This document shows, piece after piece, positions 8,012 to 14,925 of a stretch of 56,809 nucleotides of DNA (position 1 is the stretch's first letter; each line of letters begins with the position of its first letter). Both the position numbers and the translations under genes were made by a program. This stretch comes from Clostridiales bacterium (lineage in GTDB: Bacteria > Bacillota > Clostridia > Saccharofermentanales > Saccharofermentanaceae): positions 1 to 56,809 of the forward strand of contig JAFWDK010000017.1 of assembly GCA_017513085.1 (NCBI GenBank), read 5' to 3'. The notes under the pieces were generated by a model, which saw only the letters and a program-made list of their open reading frames with translations, was not told the DNA's origin and did no database searches.

Positions 8012-9325
8012 TCAGCTAAAGAGAACCGGCAGGAACGGATCGCCGATCATTTTGGTGTATTCGCTGACTCCCAGTTTTTCCGATAAACTCTCGTCCGTCA
8101 CATCGATCCATTTCCCATCCACCAGAACAAAGGATGTGTTAGGTTCAGTATGCGTCACATACTCAAGTTCACCTTCGACGGCGCCGCTATAAAAGAAGCG
8201 TTTCGTCAGAATGGTCATGGATTCTCCTTCAAAATAAACAGTTCCCGTTTTCCTTATAACGACAGTGCACTCCTGGACAGAAAGAGGTGTATCAAGTTTG
8301 ACAAGGTGATATCCGGCTCTCTCCATCTTCCCACTGACCTTTGAGAGTGACCGCCCGAAATTTCCATCCAGGATCTCCACCTCATAGGTGCAGGTCTCTT
8401 CTTCCGAGAAGATCCCGACGGCAGAGAGGTTCCCCTCGTGCCGGATAATGCTGGCATATGCGCTTTCACCAGATCCACGGCTCAGATCGATATTGCCGAT
8501 CATGGCATAGCCGTGGGTTTCGCCGGAAGAATATGAATTGGTCATCTGATACGAGATCGCCAAGGGAAACTGCACGTCGTAGGAGACCCAGTAATAGGCA
8601 GGAATGTTAAGGGGCGTGATGGTATTCTGCACCAGCCAGGCACCGTTCCGGGAGGCTTTTGTGGAGAAGGCGTCTGCCGGAAAATCGTCATCCCAGCCGA
8701 TCACACACAAGAAATGATTTGTTTCCGTTCCCTTATAGTTCTGCGTCGGATATCCGTGACTTCTGGAGTATCCCGATTCTAAGCTGATTGCTACGACAGG
8801 CGCTCCATATTCCCGGACCCATTCTTTCAGTTCATCAACACCAGGATTGATAAGCCGTATTGCGTCCGAAAGCACATATCCGTGCAGCGGATCCGAACAA
8901 AGTACATCGAATACATGGAGCGGGTTTCCGCCATATTCAGTCTTATTTCCAATGGTGGCATACATCCCATCTTTTCCGGAAGACAGATCCTCCTTTGCAC
9001 AGTACATACGGTCAAATATCTCCTCGCCGGTCGCCTCCCAGTTCCCGATCTTATTCTTCTGAAGATAGGCCTGCACAGACGTGACCGCGGAAAAAGCAAA
9101 GCATCCGCTCATACCTTGTGTATAGACGGGAAGGTCTAATCCTTCATCCAGCGAGCAATAACTGGTCTTTTCGTTCTGAAAGGGTGTGAAGTATTCTGTT
9201 TCTGCGTACGGAAAGAGGTCGATGTATTTCGTATTTCTTTTTTCTTTCTTGCATCCGGAAAAAGAAACTGTGGAAAGAATGAGAAGCATGGCGATCCCTC
9301 TTCTCATCGGGCTATTTCTATTCAT
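8012..9325 (-). CDS. Papain-like (C1 family) cysteine peptidase lipoprotein
   Basis: 437 residues. Lipobox FSGC with Cys25 indicates surface anchoring. A papain-type active site is visible in order: Gln70 with GMSGCF (Cys75), His204 in NHFLCVIGWDDD, and Asn234 in GAWLVQNT. The usual Trp after the catalytic Cys is Phe here. The domain layout resembles bacterial C1 peptidases with a lectin-like C-terminal part: residues 250-400 look all-beta and contain a segment on strain-type metrics of YHLVKLDTPLSVQECTVVIR kind. GGAG lies 8 nt before the ATG. It starts 15 nt after the AraC stop, so the two are likely one operon. Substrate unknown. Confidence 0.87.
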   Translation of the reverse strand: MNRNSPMRRGIAMLLILSTVSFSGCKKEKRNTKYIDLFPYAETEYFTPFQNEKTSYCSLDEGLDLPVYTQGMSGCFAFSAVTSVQAYLQKNKIGNWEATGEEIFDRMYCAKEDLSSGKDGMYATIGNKTEYGGNPLHVFDVLCSDPLHGYVLSDAIRLINPGVDELKEWVREYGAPVVAISLESGYSRSHGYPTQNYKGTETNHFLCVIGWDDDFPADAFSTKASRNGAWLVQNTITPLNIPAYYWVSYDVQFPLAISYQMTNSYSSGETHGYAMIGNIDLSRGSGESAYASIIRHEGNLSAVGIFSEEETCTYEVEILDGNFGRSLSKVSGKMERAGYHLVKLDTPLSVQECTVVIRKTGTVYFEGESMTILTKRFFYSGAVEGELEYVTHTEPNTSFVLVDGKWIDVTDESLSEKLGVSEYTKMIGDPFLPVLFS

Positions 9326-9340
9326 CTGCTTATCTCCAAA

Positions 9341-10261
9341 TCATGTCACTGCTCTTCTCTGAACCGGAAGCCAGATCTCGTTATAAAAACCTTTCCCGTC
9401 TTCACTCGGAAGGTTATAACATTCAATATTGTACTCGGCAATAAGATCGTATTCGTCCGTATCCAGAAGCCATTCTCCAAAAATGAATCTGCGCATCTTC
9501 TGGATCTCTTCCGCAGAATTATCCTTACAACGGAATTTCGCCCAGAGCGTCTCCGGAATCTCGATACACGTCATATCTTCCGGGATCTCCCCGCCCTTAT
9601 ACTCGGATCCGGCAAGGAAAAGAAAACGTTCAGCAAAGGTGATCTTCTTGACTTCATCTTCATCAAAATCCGAAAGCCAAGGCTTCCCCTGATCATTTTT
9701 CACACTCTCACACTCTCCGACGCTGACTCCGTAAAAAGGTCCGTTGTTTCCGGCCTTGAGCTGTTTCTCGATAAATCCGGTCACAAAACCGGGAATCTTC
9801 TGAAAACAGGTCTCATTCTCAAAAACATCGGCTTTCCCGAAGAGAAGGAACGGCGGTGTCGTATCGATCACTACATCCACCGTATCGGCGCCTTTGACCG
9901 AGAAAGAAAGCTTCAGCGGAAGAAATGTCCTGACCGGTTTTTTCTTCTTTTTGATCTCATTGGGAGTCGAATCGTGGAAACGGCTGAAAGCTTTTGTGAA
10001 GCTTTCCGGCGTCTCGTATCCGTATTTTGCCGCGATATCAATGACTTTGACATCCTCTTCCAGAAGATCCATTGCAGCCAGATATAGTTTTCTATTACGG
10101 ACATATTCACTGATCGAATATCCGGTGATCATCTGAAAACTTGTCTGAAGATAACTTGCCGATACATGTACCATAAGGGCCACCTCCTTCGGACCTTGCA
10201 CTGTCAGAAGATTCTTCTCCAGATATCGGAGCGTCTCAGTAATGACATTGACCCAGTCCAT
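9341..10261 (-). CDS. AraC-family regulator with GyrI-like effector domain
   Basis: 306 residues. The AraC DNA-binding domain is at the N-terminus (about 8-108), with two HTH parts (EVALMVHVSASYLQTSF; DIAAKYGYETPESFTKAFSR). Residues about 120-300 resemble a GyrI/BmrR-type ligand-binding domain, with the closing YDLIAEYNIECYNLP and GFYNEIWLPV segments. Such one-component regulators sense small hydrophobic ligands. It is upstream of, and probably cotranscribed with, the papain-like lipoprotein. An extended -10 promoter and a 9-bp inverted repeat lie upstream. Confidence 0.92.
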   Translation of the reverse strand: MDWVNVITETLRYLEKNLLTVQGPKEVALMVHVSASYLQTSFQMITGYSISEYVRNRKLYLAAMDLLEEDVKVIDIAAKYGYETPESFTKAFSRFHDSTPNEIKKKKKPVRTFLPLKLSFSVKGADTVDVVIDTTPPFLLFGKADVFENETCFQKIPGFVTGFIEKQLKAGNNGPFYGVSVGECESVKNDQGKPWLSDFDEDEVKKITFAERFLFLAGSEYKGGEIPEDMTCIEIPETLWAKFRCKDNSAEEIQKMRRFIFGEWLLDTDEYDLIAEYNIECYNLPSEDGKGFYNEIWLPVQRRAVT

Positions 10262-10295
10262 CTCGTAATTCTCCCTTACTTTATCCTGTTTCGGC

Positions 10296-10353
10296 AGACA
10301 AATCCTGTCTTTTCGTTCAAAGATTTGTCTTATGATCCTGTCTATTATATCAC
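10296..10353 (-). promoter_or_regulatory. Promoter and leader inverted repeat of the AraC gene
   Basis: On the minus strand TGATATAAT (10353-10345) is an extended -10. About 14 nt downstream, AGACAAATC (10296-10304 on the plus strand) and GATTTGTCT (10323-10331) form a perfect 9-bp inverted repeat between promoter and start. It may be an operator or a leader hairpin. Confidence 0.5.
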
Positions 10354-10394
10354 GGCAGTGTACCTGACCATCAGCTTTCTGACCAACAGATGGG

Positions 10395-10423
10395 ATATCA
10401 CCTGGCTCGCAAGGTGATATAAT
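10395..10423 (+). promoter_or_regulatory. Extended -10 promoter overlapped by an inverted repeat
   Basis: ATATCACC (10395-10402) and GGTGATAT (10413-10420) form a perfect 8-bp inverted repeat with a 10-bp spacer. Its right arm is part of the extended -10 TGATATAAT (10415-10423). A protein bound there would block transcription of the downstream membrane protein gene. Confidence 0.5.
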
Positions 10424-10481
10424 AAAGGAAATTGGTTGTTGAGGATCTGCTTGGTTTCAAGCGGAATAATGGGTACATAAT

Positions 10482-11372
10482 ATGGGTTTTAAAAATATTC
10501 CGGGCATGATTAGCTCAGAATCTTCAGGAAGTACACCGACAATGTCACACAACATTATGTGTGTGCTGGGATTCATCATCTCACTGTCCTTCATTATTCT
10601 GTTATTGTGTTTTTTCACGATTTCCGCCATGAGATCCCCGCTTTTTCTGTTAGCCTCGATTTTCCTTGCTATTGCTGCACTGATCGTATCGAGCATCGGA
10701 TTATCGTCTTTCAAAAAAAGCAAACACCTTGGTTACGGATTTGGTATTGCGGGACTGGTCATCTCCATCACCGGCATCGTTACTACTATCATTATCTCAA
10801 TCGCTATGATTGCATTAAGCTCACTTCTTATGGGTAGGCTTCTTTCCCCTCGTACGAAAATTCCTTATACGGGACCGGTCAAAAGAATCGACAATTATGA
10901 AATCAGGATGGAGAACTCTTCGGATCCTTACGAAGCCATGCTGGCAACCTGGTATTGGAGCGGAGATCCGGGTGATAACTTGATTGAAATACCCGATACC
11001 TATGAGGGCATCACGCTCTGTGCTATCGGTGATACGAATTCAGATTCTTTTGAAATCAAAATCGATCCTGCCATTCAGAATTACGTGACACTGAGCGCAG
11101 ATACCACTGAGAACTCAGAAGCCTTAGCATCCGCCGTTCCGGAAGGAAGCATCATCCATTTTTCCGAAGTTGATTTCACATTGAAGGTAGGAAAAAACAT
11201 AAATATGGTAAGTATAGATGATTTCCCGACATATGGTATCTGGAACGAGGATGGAAGCATCACTTTCTATCACATCGAACTCACATATGAGTGTTCGCCC
11301 AACAATCCATACTTCGATTCAAAAGACGGAAAACTCTATAAAAATGGATCTGATACACCCATCCTGACATGA
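10482..11372 (+). CDS. Membrane protein, DUF4190-like N-terminus with extracytoplasmic domain
   Basis: 296 residues. Hydrophobic segments lie at about 23-47, 50-72 and 82-118; the Gly- and Ile-rich stretch (LGYGFGIAGLVISITGIVTT) resembles DUF4190-type membrane proteins. A soluble domain of about 170 residues follows. A proper ribosome binding site is hard to see before the ATG at 10482, so the start is uncertain; ATG codons at residues 9 and 21 are alternatives. It has its own operator-like promoter. Function unknown. Confidence 0.75.
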   Translation: MGFKNIPGMISSESSGSTPTMSHNIMCVLGFIISLSFIILLLCFFTISAMRSPLFLLASIFLAIAALIVSSIGLSSFKKSKHLGYGFGIAGLVISITGIVTTIIISIAMIALSSLLMGRLLSPRTKIPYTGPVKRIDNYEIRMENSSDPYEAMLATWYWSGDPGDNLIEIPDTYEGITLCAIGDTNSDSFEIKIDPAIQNYVTLSADTTENSEALASAVPEGSIIHFSEVDFTLKVGKNINMVSIDDFPTYGIWNEDGSITFYHIELTYECSPNNPYFDSKDGKLYKNGSDTPILT

Positions 11373-11433
11373 TGTGCCAGTGGTTCGACTGATAAAGTAT
11401 ATCGACCCTTCTTTTCTCACTGAAGATAGGACA

Positions 11434-11916
11434 TTAACTATGCTTGCGGCCCTTTTTAGTCAGGATGCAATAACCAAGAATAGGACCGGCTACCATAGCA
11501 AGATAAACGAGTGTGATCCAAGGCTGGTATTCAATATAGAACTGTTTGAATGTAAGCTGCAACGGATGTGGGATGAGCACCCATCCGACAAGATCGATCA
11601 CGATGCTGATGCCCGACCACAATAATCCGGTCGTCAATGCTTTTTTGAAAGTCGGCTGTTTTAGTCCTTTTATGTAGATCAAACCAAAGATCGTGAAAAA
11701 GATGATATTGTACAAAGGATGCCATGCTCTTGTCGCCTCATAGCCTTCGCCCAATCCCGGACCCTGAGACATAGAACCCATATTCAATACGAGCACATTG
11801 AAGAATGTATGTCCAACTCCGATTATCGTCACCACATAGTAGCTGATCCAGTACCATAACATCGATCTGCCAAACTGACGCTTTGTATTTTCCTTAACCT
11901 GCAATTCCTTTTCCAT
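11434..11916 (-). CDS. Four-helix membrane protein, unknown
   Basis: 160 residues with about four hydrophobic helices (about 20-45, 68-84, 94-114, 130-152) and basic ends. AGGAG lies 9 nt before the ATG. No family recognised. It is divergent from the DinB-DUF3795 gene and convergent with the DUF4190-like membrane protein. Confidence 0.78.
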   Translation of the reverse strand: MEKELQVKENTKRQFGRSMLWYWISYYVVTIIGVGHTFFNVLVLNMGSMSQGPGLGEGYEATRAWHPLYNIIFFTIFGLIYIKGLKQPTFKKALTTGLLWSGISIVIDLVGWVLIPHPLQLTFKQFYIEYQPWITLVYLAMVAGPILGYCILTKKGRKHS

Positions 11917-12044
11917 TAATCTTGCTCCTCATCTTTCGTAGTATGTCACTATTGTAGTTTTCATGAAAAACAGAATCTTTATGGAAATCTGATATGTTTC
12001 TTAAAAATCTCTTAAACGGCTGTGCGCAGAATATTGTTTGTTAA

Positions 12045-12074
12045 TTGACAAACGTTTGTTCTGTTTTGTATAAT
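12045..12074 (+). promoter_or_regulatory. Strong promoter with 12-bp palindrome
   Basis: TTGACA (12045-12050) and TATAAT (12069-12074) are both consensus, with an 18-bp spacer. The perfect palindrome ACAAACGTTTGT (12048-12059) overlaps the -35 box, a typical repressor position. Confidence 0.72.
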
Positions 12075-12126
12075 GTAGTTGTTAGTTTGATGTACACTGC
12101 CCGGCACGATCGAGGAGGAAAGTAAC

Positions 12127-13182
12127 ATGAATAAAGAATGGTCCGAAATGAATAAGAATATGCAGACCCTGATCGGAAAAGAAGCGACTTTTGCCGAAGG
12201 AATAGATGCGCTCATCGAACTTCGGGAAGTGCTTTTCGAGCAGATCACATCGATCGTGAATAACTATCCGGCAGAGGCATTTTATCAGATGCCTTTTGCA
12301 GGAGCGGAAGGATACCACAGTAAGACGCTCGTCTACTCGATGTGGCACATCTTCCGTATCGAGGATATCGTGGCGCATGAACTGATCGGGAAAGACACGC
12401 AGGTGCTCTTTGCAGGAAACTGGCAAAAGAAGACGAAGAGCCCGATCATTACGACGGGAAATGAACTTCACGACGAGGGGCTCGTTTCTTTTTCCCGGGA
12501 ACTGGACACGAAGGCTGTGTTCGAGTACTGCCGTTCCGTGAAGGACGCCTCGGATGGGATTCTCCGCAAGTTGACGTATGCGGATCTGAAGAGAACATTT
12601 ACAGACGAAGATAAAAAACGGATCCTCGATAGTGGCAGCGTAAGCACGGACGAGAGCGCTGTGTGGCTGATCGATTACTGGTGCGATAAAGATCTGAAGG
12701 GACTTCTGAAGATGCCTTTCAGCCGACACTGGATCATGCATATTGAGGCGATGTGCCGTATTAAGAACAAGCTCTGCCAGAAGGCGAAAAAGGGCGTCGA
12801 TCAGATCGCCTACTGCGGTCTTTCGTGCGCCCACTGCTTCTTGAAGGACTATTGCGGTTCGTGTAGAACACCGTACAACACCTGCTCGTATGCGACATGT
12901 TCACCGGACGGGGTGTGTCCGAATGCCGCGTGCTGTAAAGAGAAAGGCCTCGACGGATGCTACGAATGTGACGATATCCGGGAATGTAAGCGCGGCTTCT
13001 ATTCTCTCGGAAAAGAAGTCCATGCCATCAAATCGATGTCGCTTTTTATCTCCCGGCACGGGAAGAGAGAACTTCAGACGGTGCTTGAGAATCTCCATAA
13101 GAAGCAGGTATTCGAGAAGGTTCAGGAAGTCCTCGGTGACGACATAGATCAGGGCCTTCAGATCCTGGAGGAAAACAGATAA
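12127..13182 (+). CDS. DinB-like / DUF3795 fusion protein
   Basis: 351 residues. Residues 1-220 look like a DinB-type four-helix bundle, with His residues in YSMWHIFRIEDIVAHE and FSRHWIMHIEAM that could bind a metal. Residues about 225-290 are Cys-rich (YCGLSCAHCFLKDYCGSC, CSPDGVCPNAACC, GCYECDDIRECK), as in DUF3795, and probably bind zinc or iron-sulfur. A strong GAGGAGGAAA site precedes the ATG. The upstream consensus promoter carries a palindrome, so expression is likely high but repressible. The role is unknown; DinB-like proteins often act in thiol or small-molecule stress. Confidence 0.85.
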   Translation: MNKEWSEMNKNMQTLIGKEATFAEGIDALIELREVLFEQITSIVNNYPAEAFYQMPFAGAEGYHSKTLVYSMWHIFRIEDIVAHELIGKDTQVLFAGNWQKKTKSPIITTGNELHDEGLVSFSRELDTKAVFEYCRSVKDASDGILRKLTYADLKRTFTDEDKKRILDSGSVSTDESAVWLIDYWCDKDLKGLLKMPFSRHWIMHIEAMCRIKNKLCQKAKKGVDQIAYCGLSCAHCFLKDYCGSCRTPYNTCSYATCSPDGVCPNAACCKEKGLDGCYECDDIRECKRGFYSLGKEVHAIKSMSLFISRHGKRELQTVLENLHKKQVFEKVQEVLGDDIDQGLQILEENR

Positions 13183-13229
13183 AGATGAACTGACTAAGAG
13201 GAGGTAACCCTTATCGGCATCATCTGAGA

Positions 13230-14189
13230 TCAGAGGATGGAAAAATCGATATGATTCGCCAAGTTCTCAAGATCCGTTCTGCTCATGGACTTAACATCTG
13301 CTGTGAAATCAAGTAAGACATTAACGGCTACAAAACTATCATCAAGATCCGCCAGGATCAGTGCTTTTGAGGAAGAAAGTGCAAGGAGCACTTCTTTACC
13401 GCTATTTGTCGTAAACGTCCACTGCTCGTAGTCGCCGATATTCGAAACATTCAGGAAGACTGTGTCGAACACGCCTTTCATGGAACGACGAAGCTGAAGG
13501 GTATATTCCCCGAACGTAGCATCAAATTGGAAAGATCCGTCCTCATAGTAGTAGCCGGAATATGTGGCATCACTCATGATCGTGCCGAACTTGGAATTAA
13601 GTTCCGAGTCAGAAGCACTGACTAAATTCTTGTGGAGTGAAAGGCCATACTTACCGGTGATCTCGTCAAACTTATCCGCCATCTCTTGTGACCAGATACT
13701 ATAATCGCCATACTTTTCTGCAAACACGTCTCTACCGGTGCGCTTGCACTCCTGATCGTATTGATCCATGATTGCACGATCCTGATCGTAGCTGTCTGTG
13801 AATTGTCTCCACTCCATGGCAGCCTTGTATTCAGGACTTTCTGAAAAACCTTGAAGAGAGATCATCTGCGAGTTGGAAGATCCATCCACAACACTCGGCT
13901 GTCCGGCAGATGAGGATTCTGTCTCAGATGGAAGTGCAACATCCTGCAAAGATCTTCCTGCAAGGCCCGCATAGGTTGCGATTCCGATTACGGTCACAAG
14001 TGAAGCTGCCACTGCGATAGTAATAAATCTTTTTCTTAAACTACGCTTATGGTTTACTGTGTTGGTACTCATATTCAGTTTCATTTTAGTCAACTCCTTG
14101 ATTCTTTCCGAGGAGACAACATTCTCTTCTTTCAGATCCACGGAAGAGTCTTCGAAATTATCTAAAAGGTCACGAATATTGATTTTCAT
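13230..14189 (-). CDS. Membrane anti-sigma factor-like protein
   Basis: 319 residues from the ATG at 14189 (AGGAGG 9 nt upstream); the frame could open at 14246. A cytoplasmic N-terminus of about 54 residues is followed by one transmembrane helix (about 55-76) and an extracytoplasmic domain of about 240 residues. The start overlaps the 3' end of the ECF sigma gene by 20 nt, so translation is probably coupled. Position, overlap and topology point to the cognate anti-sigma factor. A classic zinc-binding HxxxCxxC motif is not visible. The signal sensed is unknown. Confidence 0.78.
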   Translation of the reverse strand: MKINIRDLLDNFEDSSVDLKEENVVSSERIKELTKMKLNMSTNTVNHKRSLRKRFITIAVAASLVTVIGIATYAGLAGRSLQDVALPSETESSSAGQPSVVDGSSNSQMISLQGFSESPEYKAAMEWRQFTDSYDQDRAIMDQYDQECKRTGRDVFAEKYGDYSIWSQEMADKFDEITGKYGLSLHKNLVSASDSELNSKFGTIMSDATYSGYYYEDGSFQFDATFGEYTLQLRRSMKGVFDTVFLNVSNIGDYEQWTFTTNSGKEVLLALSSSKALILADLDDSFVAVNVLLDFTADVKSMSRTDLENLANHIDFSIL

Positions 14190-14742
14190 GTATATCGCCT
14201 CCTGCTGATGAATTAATGTTGTTGAGGTGTTGACGAAGCCGGTCACGTCCGCGGCGTAATTTGGTCTTGATCGTGGACGGGTTCATCTGCATTTGTTTTG
14301 ATATTTCCTGGATGCTCTGACTGTAGTAGTAAAATCGCAGGAAGATCTCTTTGTCCGGCTGTGGCATTGCATGAAGTGCTTTTCTAACCAGCTGGTCTCT
14401 CTCTTCCTGTTCGATCCTTTCAAAAGCCGAGTCATCATCTAAGATAAGAATGTCCTCGTCCAAAGGCAAATCCTGCACCTTCTCCCGCAATTTCTGCATG
14501 GATAGGCTTCGGGCCACGCGGCTCAAATAACCTTTCAGGTTCAAAGGATAGAGTTTTTCTGCGGCTTTCCATAAAGTCACAAACACATCCGACGTCACTT
14601 CCTCGACATCCGCATGACTCATGTTATCTTTAAGGAAACTATTTACCACGGTTCCCACATATGCACTGTATTTATCGATAAACCACTCCAGCGCATCCTG
14701 ATCACCTGACTTAAGCAAAGCCAGCGCTTTTGCATCGTTCAA
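14170..14742 (-). CDS. ECF-type RNA polymerase sigma factor
   Basis: About 190 residues. Region 2 includes the helix WFIDKYSAYVGTVVNSFL and DVEEVTSDVFVTLWKAAEKL; region 4 has DKEIFLRFYYYSQSIQEISKQM and STIKTKLRRGRDRLRQ, the recognition helix. The start is taken as TTG at 14742 because GAGGTG precedes it by 5 nt. An ATG at 14775 in frame has no ribosome binding site and lies against the -10 region. It is coupled to the overlapping anti-sigma gene. It directs polymerase to envelope-stress-type promoters, targets unknown. Confidence 0.92.
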   Translation of the reverse strand: MNDAKALALLKSGDQDALEWFIDKYSAYVGTVVNSFLKDNMSHADVEEVTSDVFVTLWKAAEKLYPLNLKGYLSRVARSLSMQKLREKVQDLPLDEDILILDDDSAFERIEQEERDQLVRKALHAMPQPDKEIFLRFYYYSQSIQEISKQMQMNPSTIKTKLRRGRDRLRQHLNNINSSAGGDIHENQYS

Positions 14743-14760
14743 ACGTCTCACCTCGTATCC

Positions 14761-14774
14761 TGTACGGCCGTACA
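14761..14774. promoter_or_regulatory. 14-bp palindrome at the sigma gene promoter
   Basis: TGTACGGCCGTACA is perfectly palindromic and lies between a -10-like TATTAT on the minus strand and the ribosome binding site of the ECF sigma gene, where transcription would begin. It is a likely operator. Confidence 0.5.
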
Positions 14775-14925
14775 TTTATAATAGTGCTTTTTCTGTGGAA
14801 ATGGTTTCACTTTTCCGAAAAAAACATATCGTATTTTTCGAATATAAAAGTACAAGTTCCACACCGGGATCAGATACGTCTTGAGAACGAGAATATAGCC
14901 GTACCACTACATCGATCACTTTGTA

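Noticed and set aside
12082..12834. About 250-residue open frame opposite the DinB-DUF3795 gene.
   Set aside because: Shadow of a real gene with better start, motifs and promoter.
7273..14925. A 15-bp identical string (CACTACATCGATCAC) at about 7275 and 14907.
   Set aside because: A match of this length is about what chance allows for both strands of a window this size, and the flanks differ.
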